DNA of 64,000 bases, from assembly GCF_032463525.1 (NCBI RefSeq), contig NZ_CP135971.1:2542001-2606000 (forward strand). The letters are read 5' to 3'. Origin of the DNA: Pseudomonas sp. DTU_2021_1001937_2_SI_NGA_ILE_001. Its GTDB lineage: Bacteria > Pseudomonadota > Gammaproteobacteria > Pseudomonadales > Pseudomonadaceae. A model generated the notes under the pieces. It saw nothing but the letters and a program-made list of their open reading frames with translations. It did no database searches and was not told where the DNA came from. Shown here in pieces: positions 54,110 to 64,000 of the stretch (positions are counted from its first letter, which is position 1; the number at the start of each line of letters is the position of its first letter). A program made the position numbers and the translations under genes.

Positions 54110-54175
54110 CGAGTTTTTTCCTCTACGGAAGAACGCCTTCCAGTAGACCCTAAGTGATGTCGGAAAGTCGTTAAA

Positions 54176-54907
54176 TCAAGCCTGAGTACCGCCGCGGGCA
54201 GGCCAATGTGTTGCGCGCGCCAGATGGACCAAGGCTTCGCGGACCTGTGTCGGGGTATTACAGGGCTCCGGGAAGGCCAGCCAGTGCAGCGAGTCGCCAA
54301 TGCGCAGGTGCATGCCTTCGCTGTCGATGCCGACCATCTTCGGCGTGGCGCTCTGCGGCAGACCGGCGAGTTTCACGTAATGCGCCAGGGCCTCGGCGTG
54401 GTCCTGGTTCATGTGCTCGACCATGGAGGTTTCGCTGGAGCCGAAGAAAGGATTGGCCAACGCCACGTCATCGAGCCACTGGATGGACCCGACGCCTGCG
54501 ATATAGCGGTAGCGCACCGGGGTCAGCACCCAGAAATCGAAGTCGTAGTCTTTATGGTGGTTCCGGGAGTCGGGGAAATACCGGTAATAGCGCTGTGCAG
54601 CCAGCTCCACGGCAGCCGGGTCGGCAAGCCTGCGCCCTTCGGCCATCAAGGTGATGCGCCCCAGCGTCTGGATGTTCGCCGCTTCGCGCTCGCCGACCAG
54701 CAGCGAACACTTGGGGTCCTGCTGCAGGTTATGAGTGTGCTGGGCGATACGGCTGATGAGGATCAGCGGCCTGCCCTGCCCGTCCAGGCAATAAGGCACG
54801 ACCGAACCGAATGGAAAGCCCGGCATCGACATCGAGTGCGTGGCCAGCGCACCGCGGTATTCGCGCAGCAGCAGTTCACGGGCCGACCGGGTGGCTTGAA
54901 CGCTCAT
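54176..54907 (-). CDS. HugZ-like pyridoxamine 5'-phosphate oxidase-fold protein
   Basis: A 243-residue protein. The N-terminal split-barrel flavin/haem domain has SMPGFPFGSVVPYCLD and ISRIAQHTHNLQQDPKCSLLV. The C-terminal DUF2470 domain begins near 157 with MVEHMNQDHAEAL, the HugZ-type haem-binding helix. HugZ proteins degrade haem, and this arrangement suggests a haem-binding or oxygenase role, not PdxH activity. It lies 66 bases upstream of the fxsA start on the same strand. Confidence 0.86.
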   Translation of the reverse strand: MSVQATRSARELLLREYRGALATHSMSMPGFPFGSVVPYCLDGQGRPLILISRIAQHTHNLQQDPKCSLLVGEREAANIQTLGRITLMAEGRRLADPAAVELAAQRYYRYFPDSRNHHKDYDFDFWVLTPVRYRYIAGVGSIQWLDDVALANPFFGSSETSMVEHMNQDHAEALAHYVKLAGLPQSATPKMVGIDSEGMHLRIGDSLHWLAFPEPCNTPTQVREALVHLARATHWPARGGTQA

Positions 54908-55035
54908 CTTGACTCCCTCGTTAGTGTTTTTGCCGAGGCCATGGCCAGAGCCGGCCGGGCGCTGCTATACCTGTAGCGGTCTGCGGCGCAGTGCTGCACC
55001 CACGGCAGCAGCCTCTACAACCAGTGAGCACGCTT

Positions 55036-55794
55036 ATGGAACTGAAAGGCAAGTTAATCATTATCACCGGCGGATGCCAGGGACTCGGCCTGGCCATGGC
55101 CCGCGACCTGGCCGGACGCGGCGCCAACCTGGCGCTGATGGACATCGACCAGGCCCGCCTCGACAGCGCGGTGGCCAGTTGCAAGGCACTGGGCATCCAG
55201 GCTCGCGGTTATGTCTGCAACGTGGCCGATGAAGCGCAGGTGGTCGACGCCGTGGCACGTATTGCGGCGGATTTCGGCCCGATTCACGGGCTGATCAACA
55301 ATGCCGGCATCCTGCGCGACGGCATGCTGGTCAAGGTCAAGGACGGGCAGATCAGCACCATGAGCCTGGCGCAGTGGCAATCGGTGATCGACGTCAACCT
55401 GACCGGCGTGTTTCTGTGCACCCGGGAAGTTGCGGCGACCATGGTCGAGCAGAAGAGCCAGGGAGTCATCATCAACATCTCGTCGATCTCGCGGGCCGGC
55501 AATATCGGGCAGACCAACTATGCGGCGTCCAAGGCCGGTGTGGTAGCGGCTACCGTGACCTGGGCGAGGGAACTGGCGCGCTTCGGCATTCGTGTCGCGG
55601 CCATCGCCCCCGGTTTCATCGAGACGGAAATGACCGGCAGTATGAAGCCCGAGGCGCTGGAAAAGATGACCTCGGCAATTCCACTGAAACGCATGGGCAA
55701 GCCCGAGGAAATCGCCCGCTCGGTGGCGTTCATCCTGGAGAACGATTACTTCAGCGGCCGGGTACTGGAGGTGGACGGCGCGATGCGTCTGTAG
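55036..55794 (+). CDS. Short-chain dehydrogenase/reductase, FabG-like
   Basis: A 252-residue SDR. It has the [11 protein letters not shown](P) motif (TGxxxGxG), NNAG (about 88), the catalytic Ser in [10 protein letters not shown] and YAASK (about 159). The C-terminal substrate loop has [12 protein letters not shown] and it ends VDGAMRL. It resembles FabG, though the ketoacyl-ACP substrate is not proven. Start ATG 55036; SD is weak. Confidence 0.88.
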   Translation: MELKGKLIIITGGCQGLGLAMARDLAGRGANLALMDIDQARLDSAVASCKALGIQARGYVCNVADEAQVVDAVARIAADFGPIHGLINNAGILRDGMLVKVKDGQISTMSLAQWQSVIDVNLTGVFLCTREVAATMVEQKSQGVIINISSISRAGNIGQTNYAASKAGVVAATVTWARELARFGIRVAAIAPGFIETEMTGSMKPEALEKMTSAIPLKRMGKPEEIARSVAFILENDYFSGRVLEVDGAMRL

Positions 55795-55836
55795 CCGGCT
55801 CGGATCGCTGCTCAACGAATACAGTTAGGTTAGGGG

Positions 55837-55926
55837 GTGGGAGCGAGCTTGCTCGCGAAGGCGGCGCCGCGTTCACAGCAGACTTAGCGACTTTGCCCGC
55901 TTTTCCCGAGCAAGCTCGCCCCCACA
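55837..55926. repeat. REP doublet (two facing extragenic palindromes)
   Basis: GGGAGCGAGCTTGCTCGCGAAG (55839-55860) and its inverse TTTTCCCGAGCAAGCTCGCCCCCAC (55902-55924 region) face each other with ~40 bases between. This is a typical Pseudomonas REP pair in an intergenic region. Confidence 0.75.
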
Positions 55927-56022
55927 AGGGCCAGAGCGCGCCTGCTTGAGGCGGAGTGGACCTGGGCAGCCAGTCGAACCCGCTCCGCCATGACGGCAGC
56001 GGGTCTGTTTGCTGGAAGAGGT

Positions 56023-57030
56023 TTACCAGGTCACGCCGAAGCCGGCGGTGTAGCGGGTCTTGTTGACATCACCGTCACGAGAGCCGCTGATGATGTCACG
56101 CTCGGCCTTGAGGTTGAGCGAGGCCCAGTCGGTGACCTTGTAGCGCAGGCCCGCCTCGACATCCAGAGAGTAGTCGGCGACACCGCTGAGCGGTTTGCCC
56201 AGCTCGCCATTGGTGAAGAACTCGAACTTCTTGCCCACCAGGTAGCGGTTGTAGTCCCAGGTACCGGCGACGGAATAGAAATTGGTCTTCTCGCCGTTGG
56301 AAAATTCGTAGTCCGTGCGGTTGAGCAGGCCACCCACCTTGAATGCGCCCAGCTCGTCATCCCAGAACTGATAACCCGGACCAGTACCCACGGTACGCTC
56401 ACGGCTCAGGTCCTCGACTTTGTCACGCTTGTAGTTGATCCGTCCGTCCCAGTAGAACTTGTCGGTAAGGAAGTAATCCAGCGAGTACTCGGCGCTCCAG
56501 TCGTCGGTGGTGACCACGTCGTCCTGGGTTTCGCGGTTGTACTGGCCCTTGGCATTGTGCCGCCAGCGGTCGTGTCGGGCCGACGTCTTGAACGACAGGT
56601 TGTAGTCGTCGGAATCTCTCTCGGCGCGCTGGAAATCCAGCGCGGCATCGATGTTGCCCTTCCACACCAGGTCGGTAATGACCGGCTTGGGCTTGACGAT
56701 CTGCTGGATGCTGGCCATTTCGACGGTCTTGGGTGCATCGCCATTGGCCAGCACCACCTTGCCGTCATCGCTGGGCTGCAGCGATTTGGCGACTTCGCCG
56801 GTGTACTGGTTCTGCTTGACCAGCAGCGGTTCCTTGCTTTCCAGGGTCTTGATCTTGCTCCAATCCAGCGGAATGGCTCCACCGTAGTCGGTCTGCAGCA
56901 GCAGCTTGCCACCGTCGAACAGTTTGATGGTGCCGGTCAGGCGGTCGCCGTTCTTCAGCCAGACGGTGTCGGCGAGCAAGGGCATGGAGGCGGTGGATAC
57001 AGCGAGGCACAACAGGGTTCTGGACAACAT
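56023..57030 (-). CDS. DUF481 outer-membrane protein (YdiY family)
   Basis: A 335-residue exported protein with a signal peptide (LCLAVSTASMPLLA). The N-terminal Sm-like region VWLKNGDRLTGTIKLFDGGKL is followed by the salt-induced outer membrane protein DUF481 beta-barrel. It has alternating strands (WSAEYSLDYFLTDKFYW) and ends in TAGFGVTW, an aromatic C-terminal strand typical for outer-membrane insertion. Start ATG 57030. Function unknown. Confidence 0.86.
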   Translation of the reverse strand: MLSRTLLCLAVSTASMPLLADTVWLKNGDRLTGTIKLFDGGKLLLQTDYGGAIPLDWSKIKTLESKEPLLVKQNQYTGEVAKSLQPSDDGKVVLANGDAPKTVEMASIQQIVKPKPVITDLVWKGNIDAALDFQRAERDSDDYNLSFKTSARHDRWRHNAKGQYNRETQDDVVTTDDWSAEYSLDYFLTDKFYWDGRINYKRDKVEDLSRERTVGTGPGYQFWDDELGAFKVGGLLNRTDYEFSNGEKTNFYSVAGTWDYNRYLVGKKFEFFTNGELGKPLSGVADYSLDVEAGLRYKVTDWASLNLKAERDIISGSRDGDVNKTRYTAGFGVTW

Positions 57031-57192
57031 AAGCAACTACAAGGCTGTGTTTGACGAAAATTCAGGCATCATTCGGCAGAATTCATCCCGAATACGAAAC
57101 CGCAGGCGCGAGCATCACAGACCACGGGAATACGCTGTAGTTCATTCACGGTCCCGCTCAGCCCCTGCATCGCCCCCGGAAAAACCCCAGTC

Positions 57193-57549
57193 TTGAGCGC
57201 TTCAGACACTCCTGCCGAGCCATCACCCGCCGAGGCGCGGCGCATGGCCCTGTACATGACCCTGGAACAGATCCCCCCAGGGTACGTCACCAGTTATGGT
57301 GAGCTGGCCCAGATGGCCGGCCTGGGCCGTGCCGCGCGCTGGGTGGGTCGGACCCTGAGCCAGCTCCCGGAAGGCTCTACCCTGCCCTGGCACCGGGTGA
57401 TCGGCGCTGGCGGTCGCATCAGCCTGCCGGCCGGCAGCCCTTCCGGTGATGAGCAGCGCGCCCGCTTGCGCGCCGAAGGCATAACCGTCCGTAACAATCG
57501 TGTGGATATGCTACGCCATGGCTGGCGTCCCCTATGGCACAGAGGTTAG
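57193..57549 (+). CDS. Alkyltransferase-like (Atl) protein
   Basis: A 118-residue protein related to O6-alkylguanine-DNA alkyltransferase but with PWHR where active enzymes have PCHR, so it cannot accept alkyl groups. Atl proteins bind O6-alkylguanine and direct nucleotide-excision repair. The DNA-binding helix is AARWVGRTLSQLP and the arginine-finger region YVTSYGELA is present. The longest start is TTG 57193; an ATG at 57244 with GAGG upstream is a shorter alternative. Confidence 0.87.
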   Translation: MSASDTPAEPSPAEARRMALYMTLEQIPPGYVTSYGELAQMAGLGRAARWVGRTLSQLPEGSTLPWHRVIGAGGRISLPAGSPSGDEQRARLRAEGITVRNNRVDMLRHGWRPLWHRG

Positions 57550-57592
57550 AGTGCGCCCTTTGTTTTTCGTTACCTGAGGCAGTCACCAGCTC

Positions 57593-59146
57593 ATGCCCCG
57601 TAAAACCTGGCGCGCCGCGCTCGCCGCTTATGCCAGCCCGTCGACGCTCGTGTTGCTGCTGCTCGGCTTTGCCGCCGGCCTGCCTTATATGCTCGTGTTT
57701 TCCACTCTGTCGGTCTGGTTGCGTGAAGCGGGCGTAGCGCGTGAAACCATCGGCTACGCCAGCCTGATCGGCCTGGCCTATGCCTTCAAATGGGTGTGGT
57801 CGCCGTTGCTCGACCAGTGGCGCCTGCCGGGCCTGGGCATGCTCGGCCGCCGTCGTTCCTGGCTGGTGCTGTCCCAGGTGCTGGTCATCCTCGGGCTGGT
57901 CGGCATGGGCTTCTGCGACCCGCAGCAGCACCTCTCTTGGCTGATCGCCATTGCCGTAGTGGTGGCCTTCGCTTCCGCGACCCAGGACATCGCCATCGAT
58001 GCCTACCGTCTGGAAATTGCCCAGGACACCCAGCAGGCGGCATTGGCGGCCAGCTACATGTCCGGCTATCGGGTCGCGGCCCTGCTGTCTACCGCCGGGG
58101 CGCTGTATTTCGCCGAAGGCTTTGGCTCCACCGGCTTCGCCTACAAGCATTCGGCCTGGACCGGCACCTACGTGCTGTTCGGGGTGATGATGCTGCCGGC
58201 GCTGATCACCACGCTGATCATGCGCGAACCGCCGGTGCCCCTGCGCACGCAACTGTCAGCGGCGCGCTATGGGTTCATCCACCAACTGGCCTCGGTGTTC
58301 GTGCTGATCGTCCTGCTGGTCTCGGTCCCCGCCCTCTTTACCCAGCTGTACAACACCGACTTCGCCAGCGTGCTGTTCGGCGACGTCAGCTGGCTGACCC
58401 TGCTGCTCGAAGACCGCGCCTTCCTGCGCGCCATCCTCTATGCCGTGCTGACCAGCGCTTGCCTGTCGTCCATGGGGCGCCGCGGCCTGGCGCCGGTGCT
58501 GACGCCGGTCAACGATTTCATCATGCGCTATCGCTGGCAGGCCTTGCTGCTGCTGGGCCTGATCGCCACCTATCGAATGTCCGATACGGTGATGGGGGTG
58601 ATGGCCAACGTGTTCTATATCGACCAGGGCTTCACCAAGGACCAGATCGCCAGTGTCAGCAAGATCTTCGGCCTGGTCATGACCCTGGTCGGTGCCGGAG
58701 TCGGGGGCCTGTTGATCGTGCGCTTCGGCATCATGCCGATCCTGTTCATCGGCGGTTTCGCTTCGGCGGCCACCAACATCCTGTTCCTGATGCTGGCCGA
58801 CATGGGGCCGAACCTGCAGATGCTGGTGGTGACCATCTCGCTGGACAACTTCAGTTCCGGCATGGCCACCTCGGCCTTCGTCGCCTACCTGTCGAGCCTG
58901 ACCAACCTGCGTTTCTCGGCCACCCAGTACGCCCTGCTCAGCTCGATCATGCTGCTGCTGCCGCGGCTGATCGGCGGTTACTCAGGGGTGATGGTAGAGA
59001 AGCTCGGCTACCACAATTTCTTCCTGATCACCGCCCTGCTCGGGGTGCCGACGCTGATCATGATCATTCTGCAGTGGAACCGGGAAATCCGGCATCCCGA
59101 GCCGCCGCCGCAAGCCCCGGCAGCGGTCGAGAAGCCTGAGGCCTGA
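57593..59146 (+). CDS. ampG: AmpG muropeptide permease
   Basis: Major-facilitator importer of anhydro-muropeptides released by cell-wall turnover; needed for recycling and for AmpC induction. The 517-residue protein starts with STLVLLLLGFAAGLPYMLVF, the AmpG family opening, and has about 14 hydrophobic segments. DIAIDAYRLE is a family block. The C terminus is a Pro/Glu tail. Monocistronic. Confidence 0.93.
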   Translation: MPRKTWRAALAAYASPSTLVLLLLGFAAGLPYMLVFSTLSVWLREAGVARETIGYASLIGLAYAFKWVWSPLLDQWRLPGLGMLGRRRSWLVLSQVLVILGLVGMGFCDPQQHLSWLIAIAVVVAFASATQDIAIDAYRLEIAQDTQQAALAASYMSGYRVAALLSTAGALYFAEGFGSTGFAYKHSAWTGTYVLFGVMMLPALITTLIMREPPVPLRTQLSAARYGFIHQLASVFVLIVLLVSVPALFTQLYNTDFASVLFGDVSWLTLLLEDRAFLRAILYAVLTSACLSSMGRRGLAPVLTPVNDFIMRYRWQALLLLGLIATYRMSDTVMGVMANVFYIDQGFTKDQIASVSKIFGLVMTLVGAGVGGLLIVRFGIMPILFIGGFASAATNILFLMLADMGPNLQMLVVTISLDNFSSGMATSAFVAYLSSLTNLRFSATQYALLSSIMLLLPRLIGGYSGVMVEKLGYHNFFLITALLGVPTLIMIILQWNREIRHPEPPPQAPAAVEKPEA

Positions 59147-59162
59147 TAGGCTCATCGCGCTG

Positions 59163-59202
59163 GATCGGCTTCAGCAGCAAGCCCGTGGCGGCTGAAGCCC
59201 TG
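59163..59202. repeat. Hairpin repeat element, copy 2
   Basis: A 40-bp element similar to 19901-19940. Its CTTCAGC / GCTGAAG ends can form a stem. It sits just after ampG and before the end of mscS. Confidence 0.5.
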
Positions 59203-59219
59203 TAGACCCGGTGCGCTGA

Positions 59220-60062
59220 TCAGCCCTGGGCCGCTTCCTTGTTCATCTGCACCACCTGCTGCTGGTACTGGATCTCGATGCCGGCCGCCTTCAGGCGGTC
59301 GCGGGCTTCGAGATTGAACTTCGACAGCACGTCGCCCAGGTCACCGGTCTTGGTCCACACCCGCAACTGCAGCACCACGGCGTTGTCGCCCAGCGCGCTG
59401 ACCACCGCCTGGGGCGCCGGGTCCTTGAGCACCCGAGGGTCATCGGCCATGTCCAGCAGCACTTGCAGGGCCTGCCTGAGGTCAGCGTCGTAGCCCACCT
59501 TGACGTCGAACACGGCCTTGCGGGTCGGCTGACGGTTGGTATTGGTGATGATGCCGTTGGACAGCACGCCATTGGGCACGATCACCGTGCGGTTGTCGCC
59601 GGTACGCAGGATGGTGTGGAAGATCTGAATGTTGTCCACGGTCCCGGACATGCTCTGGAACTCGATCCAGTCGCCGATGCGGAACGGACGAAACAGCAGG
59701 ATCAGCACGCCCCCGGCGAAATTCGACAGGCTGCCTTGCAGGGCCAGGCCGATGGCCAGGCCGGCCGCACCGATGGCAGCGACGAACGAGGTGGTCTCGA
59801 CACCGATCATCGAGGCCACGCTGATCAGCAGCAGCACCTTGAGGATGATATTCGCCAGGGTACTGACGAAGCCCTGCAGGGCCTGGTCGGCGTTACGCAG
59901 TGCCAGCAGCGCGCCAAGCTTGTTGGTCACCCGGTTGATCAGCCACCAGCCGATGCTCAGGGTTACCAGGGCCAGCAGCACCCGGCTGCTGTATTGCATG
60001 ATCAGCGGAATCCACGACTGGGAAACCCGCCACAGCTGATCGACTTCAGCATTCAAATCCAT
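59220..60062 (-). CDS. mscS: Small-conductance mechanosensitive channel
   Basis: A 280-residue MscS channel. Three N-terminal helices precede the pore helix TM3 (AAIGAAGLAIGLALQGSLSNFAGGV), which is the family signature. The cytosolic beta and alpha-beta domains follow (FRIGDWIEFQSMSGTVDNIQ). It releases osmolytes during hypo-osmotic shock. AGGAG precedes the ATG. Length is standard. Confidence 0.93.
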   Translation of the reverse strand: MDLNAEVDQLWRVSQSWIPLIMQYSSRVLLALVTLSIGWWLINRVTNKLGALLALRNADQALQGFVSTLANIILKVLLLISVASMIGVETTSFVAAIGAAGLAIGLALQGSLSNFAGGVLILLFRPFRIGDWIEFQSMSGTVDNIQIFHTILRTGDNRTVIVPNGVLSNGIITNTNRQPTRKAVFDVKVGYDADLRQALQVLLDMADDPRVLKDPAPQAVVSALGDNAVVLQLRVWTKTGDLGDVLSKFNLEARDRLKAAGIEIQYQQQVVQMNKEAAQG

Positions 60063-60201
60063 CTTCTACTCCTAGGTGCCTTTGGATCGCCAACGACGAA
60101 ACCACTCGCGTTCTGAAGAAGCGAGTCACTTCGCGGGCTACAGGAAGGTCGGACGCATCCGGGCCGGCGGGGTTCCGCAGGCCCGGCTCGCGGCCGCGAA
60201 A

Positions 60202-60687
60202 TCAGTCGCGGAAGTTGTTGTATTGCAGCGGCAGCTCGGCGTCGTAGGCACGCAGCAAGGCAATGGCGTCCTGCAGGTCGTCACGCTTCTTGCCGGTGAT
60301 GCGCACCTGCTCGCCCTGGATGGCGGCCTGGACCTTGAGCTTGGAGTCCTTGACGTGGGCGACGATCTTCTTCGCCAGGTCCTTGTCGATGCCTTCACGC
60401 AGATTGGCTTCCTGCTTCATCACCTTGCCGGAGGCGTAGGGCTCTTTGACTTCCAGGCATTTGACGTCGATCTTGCGCTTGACCAGGGCCAGCTTGAGGA
60501 TCTCGATCATCGCCTCGAGTTGGAACTCGGCCTCGGCAGTCAGGGTAATGGCCAGGTCCTTTTCCTTGAACTCGAAGGAACCCTTGCCTTTGAGGTCATA
60601 ACGGCGATCCAGCTCCTTGATCGCATTGTCGACGGCATTCGTGACTTCGTGTTTATCCAATTCGGACACTACGTCGAACGAGGGCAT
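60202..60687 (-). CDS. yajQ: YajQ family nucleotide-binding protein (DUF520)
   Basis: A 161-residue cytosolic protein of two ferredoxin-like domains. It starts [22 protein letters not shown], the family hallmark, and has [14 protein letters not shown]. YajQ binds ATP/GTP in E. coli, and a Xanthomonas homologue binds c-di-GMP and affects virulence; in this organism the ligand is not known. Length equals the family. Located next to mscS and panE. Confidence 0.92.
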   Translation of the reverse strand: MPSFDVVSELDKHEVTNAVDNAIKELDRRYDLKGKGSFEFKEKDLAITLTAEAEFQLEAMIEILKLALVKRKIDVKCLEVKEPYASGKVMKQEANLREGIDKDLAKKIVAHVKDSKLKVQAAIQGEQVRITGKKRDDLQDAIALLRAYDAELPLQYNNFRD

Positions 60688-60768
60688 GTATTTTCTCCAG
60701 ATGAACGGCGCGCAAGAGTGACTTTTGGGCGCGCATGACTTGACGGTACGAAAGAGCGCTCATTATAA

Positions 60769-61764
<996 letters not shown>

Positions 61765-61808
61765 GCCGCGCTAACCTGCCGGCTCAAGCCTCAGCGGTGT
61801 GACCCTTC

Positions 61809-63845
61809 ATGTCCTTGCGTCAGCGACTCGACAACCTGCCCGTGGGCCAGAAGCTGCTGGCCGCCCTCCTGGTCTTGCTGACCACCGTCTTGCTGGTGGC
61901 CAACCTGACCTTCATCAGCGCCGCGTACTACATCTCCCAGGAGGCCATGGCGCCCCAGGCGCTGCAGACCATCGGCCGGCTGATCAGCAGCGCCTACCTC
62001 AATGAACGCGCGCTGAACTCGCCCGCCGACGCCCAGGCCCTGCTGCACGAACTCAAGAGCTACGGCCCGCTGCGCGCAGCGGCAGTCTACGACAACGACG
62101 GCACGCGCCTGGCCCAGTTGCAGCAAGGGCAGGACCTGGAGCTGCCGCATCACTACAAGGACATCGAAGGCTGGCGCCTCACCGAGTTCCGCAACACCCA
62201 GGTGATTCCGGTGCCCAAGGGCGAGCAATCCCCCGGCCACCTGCTGCTGGTGGCCAGCAGCGAGCTGCCGCCAGCGTTCTACAGCGGCACCCTGACCGCC
62301 AGCCTGGGCATTCTGGTGTTCAGCATTCTGCTGTGGGTGGTGGTCGCCCGACAGATCCGCCGGCTGATCACCGAGCCGATCTACCAGCTCGAAGAGCTGT
62401 CCCGGCAGGTCACCCGCGAAGAGAACTACGCCCTGCGCGTGCGCACCGGCAACAAGGACGAGATCGGCAGCCTGGCCTCGGCGTTCAACACCATGCTGGC
62501 GCGTATCGAAGCCCGCGAGCAGCAGCTCAAGCGCGCCCGCGACGAATCCCAGGAAGCCTACGACCAGGCTCGCGGGCTGGCCGAAGAAACACGTCGCACC
62601 AACCGCAAGCTGGAGCTGGAAGTGCAGGTGCGCAGCAAGATCGAGAAGAAGCTAACCGGCTTTCAGAACTACCTCAACAGCATCATCGACTCGATGCCCT
62701 CGGCCATGATCGCCCTGGACGAACAGCTGTATGTCACCCAATGGAATCAGGAGGCCAGCACCCTGTCGGGCACCACGCTGGACGAGGCACTCAACCAGCC
62801 GATCTTTCTCGCCTTCGAGCCGATGCGCAGCTTCATGCCCGAACTCAAGCAGACGGTGGAACAGCACCGCGTCACGCACATCGAGCGGGTCACCTGGATC
62901 AAGCATGATGTGCCCCGCCATTACGCGATGACCTTTTACCCGCTGGTGGGCGATGCCGGGCGCGGGGTGGTGATCCGCATCGACGACATCACCCAGCGCA
63001 TCTCCCTGGAAGAGATGATGGTGCAGTCGGAAAAGATGCTCTCGGTGGGCGGCCTGGCTGCCGGCATGGCCCACGAGATCAACAACCCGCTGGGGGCGAT
63101 CCTGCACAACGTGCAGAACATCCGCCGTCGCCTTTCCCCCGAGCTGCCCAAGAACCTGGAACAGGCACAGAGCGACGGAATCGACCTGGAGCGGGTCAAC
63201 CGCTACCTGGCCGGCCGCGGCGTGCCGCAACTGCTCGACGGTATCCAGCAGGCTGGCGGGCGGGCCGCCAAGATCGTCAGCCACATGCTCAACTTCAGCC
63301 GCCTGAGCACTCGGCAGCTGTCGCCCTGCGACCTGCCGGCGCTGATCGACCAGGCCCTGGAAATCGCCAGCAACGACTTCGACCTTACGGTCGGCTTCGA
63401 CTTCAAGGGCCAGAACATCGTGCGCCAGTTCGACCCGGAACTGGGTCCGGTGCCGTGCATCGCCAACGAGCTGGAGCAGGTGCTGCTCAACCTGCTGAAG
63501 AACGCCGCACAGGCCATTCACCAGCGCGAGGACGACAGCGAACCGGGGCGCATCACTCTGCGCACACGTCTCAACCCGCCCTGGGCGGAGATCCAGGTCG
63601 AAGACAACGGCATCGGCATGTCGGAAACCGTGCGCAAGCGCACCTTCGAGCCGTTTTTCACCACCAAGGAAATCGGTCAGGGCACCGGGCTCGGGCTGTC
63701 GGTGTCGTATTTCATCATCACCAATAACCACAAGGGTCAGATGGAGGTGCAATCGGCCGTCGGCACGGGCACCTGCTTCACCCTGCGCCTGCCGCTGGAA
63801 GCCCCGGCGGTGGAAGTGCCCCAGCAAACCATCAGTACACATTGA
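61809..63845 (+). CDS. Membrane sensor histidine kinase (HAMP-PAS)
   Basis: A 678-residue histidine kinase. Two helices (about 16-44 and 160-180) flank a periplasmic sensor. HAMP is at about 180-235, a coiled coil at 236-285, PAS at about 290-400, the H-box [12 protein letters not shown] (about 419), and the ATPase with [10 protein letters not shown] and [11 protein letters not shown]. It resembles PA4398 of P. aeruginosa as I recall. No response regulator is adjacent, so its partner is unknown. Confidence 0.88.
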   Translation: MSLRQRLDNLPVGQKLLAALLVLLTTVLLVANLTFISAAYYISQEAMAPQALQTIGRLISSAYLNERALNSPADAQALLHELKSYGPLRAAAVYDNDGTRLAQLQQGQDLELPHHYKDIEGWRLTEFRNTQVIPVPKGEQSPGHLLLVASSELPPAFYSGTLTASLGILVFSILLWVVVARQIRRLITEPIYQLEELSRQVTREENYALRVRTGNKDEIGSLASAFNTMLARIEAREQQLKRARDESQEAYDQARGLAEETRRTNRKLELEVQVRSKIEKKLTGFQNYLNSIIDSMPSAMIALDEQLYVTQWNQEASTLSGTTLDEALNQPIFLAFEPMRSFMPELKQTVEQHRVTHIERVTWIKHDVPRHYAMTFYPLVGDAGRGVVIRIDDITQRISLEEMMVQSEKMLSVGGLAAGMAHEINNPLGAILHNVQNIRRRLSPELPKNLEQAQSDGIDLERVNRYLAGRGVPQLLDGIQQAGGRAAKIVSHMLNFSRLSTRQLSPCDLPALIDQALEIASNDFDLTVGFDFKGQNIVRQFDPELGPVPCIANELEQVLLNLLKNAAQAIHQREDDSEPGRITLRTRLNPPWAEIQVEDNGIGMSETVRKRTFEPFFTTKEIGQGTGLGLSVSYFIITNNHKGQMEVQSAVGTGTCFTLRLPLEAPAVEVPQQTISTH

Positions 63846-63858
63846 ACAGGAGCCAGCC

Positions 63859-64000
63859 ATGGGCTTTCGTCTGTCGAAGATCTACACACGCCAGGGAGAC
63901 AGCGGCGAAACCGGCCTCGGCGATGGCCGCCGAGTGCCCAAGGACCACCCGCGCATCGAAGCCATAGGCGAGGTCGATACCCTCAACAGCCAGCTGGGGC
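63859..64000 (+). CDS. Cob(I)yrinic acid a,c-diamide adenosyltransferase, PduO type (5' end)
   Basis: The first 47 codons of a PduO-type ATP:cobalamin adenosyltransferase that makes adenosylcobalamin. [19 protein letters not shown] is the conserved ATP-binding start, followed by [15 protein letters not shown]. Start ATG 63859 with CAGGAG about 8 bases upstream, 13 bases after the sensor kinase stop. The gene runs off the window. Confidence 0.9.
   Translation, partial: MGFRLSKIYTRQGDSGETGLGDGRRVPKDHPRIEAIGEVDTLNSQLG

Overview
The window is about 64 kb of core chromosome from a fluorescent Pseudomonas of the P. putida / P. fluorescens type. The evidence is high-GC coding sequence, a near-exact PcaR operator, an MvaT/TurA nucleoid protein, the ColRS sensor pair, RND genes of the MexVW type, and 'GAGCGAGCTTGCTCGCGAA'-type REP elements. 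The gene order (mvaT-sbcB, pyk, fumarase, olsBA, xenB, argP-argO, sodB-bifA, imelysin cluster, colRS, groESL, fxsA, ampG-mscS-yajQ-panE) is also the order I recall for one stretch of P. aeruginosa PAO1. I see no prophage, transposase, tRNA, rRNA or CRISPR array.

Layout. 1-0.4 kb: 5' part of pcaR (minus strand) behind an autoregulatory operator. 0.4-1.2 kb: a long intergenic region with a terminated, possibly attenuated transcript. 1.2-7.7 kb: a small hypothetical gene, a PitA-type phosphate transporter, a HerA-like ATPase, a coupled glycosyltransferase/deacetylase pair, and purU with a small downstream gene. 8.2-10.2 kb: mvaT/turA and sbcB. 10.5-17.2 kb: a tightly overlapping six-gene operon (RDD, SpoIIM, DUF4129, DUF4350, MoxR ATPase, DUF58). 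17.3-24.7 kb: a PilZ protein, a lipoprotein, pyruvate kinase, a 2Fe-2S flavin reductase, class I fumarase and a cardiolipin synthase. 24.4-31.8 kb: a serine hydrolase, ornithine-lipid genes olsB-olsA, acpH, an ArsR regulator with the flavin reductase xenB, a coiled-coil membrane protein and a sugar/steroid-type epimerase. 31.9-36.7 kb: argP/argO, sodB and the c-di-GMP phosphodiesterase bifA. 36.9-42.1 kb: an imelysin / di-haem oxidoreductase / imelysin / DUF1513 cluster. 42.1-47.3 kb: a PspA-like protein divergent from the RND genes mexV-mexW. 47.3-51.2 kb: a ColR-linked methyltransferase-inaA operon and colRS. 51.4-57.5 kb: groESL, fxsA, a HugZ-like protein, an SDR, a DUF481 protein and an Atl-type protein. 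57.6-64 kb: ampG, mscS, yajQ, panE, a sensor kinase and the start of a cobalamin adenosyltransferase gene.

Most of the content is envelope and stress biology: phospholipid and ornithine-lipid synthesis, ColRS, PspA, RND efflux, MscS and AmpG. Central metabolism and c-di-GMP genes (PilZ, BifA, YajQ) are interleaved. The least-understood parts are the six-gene MoxR operon and the imelysin/di-haem cluster. The first imelysin gene carries an apparent one-base frameshift in its Pro/Ala linker. Regulatory signals readable directly include the PcaR operator over the pcaR promoter, twin CGATATATCG palindromes before the ArsR gene, a ColR-type box before the methyltransferase operon, and a sigma-32-like promoter before groES.
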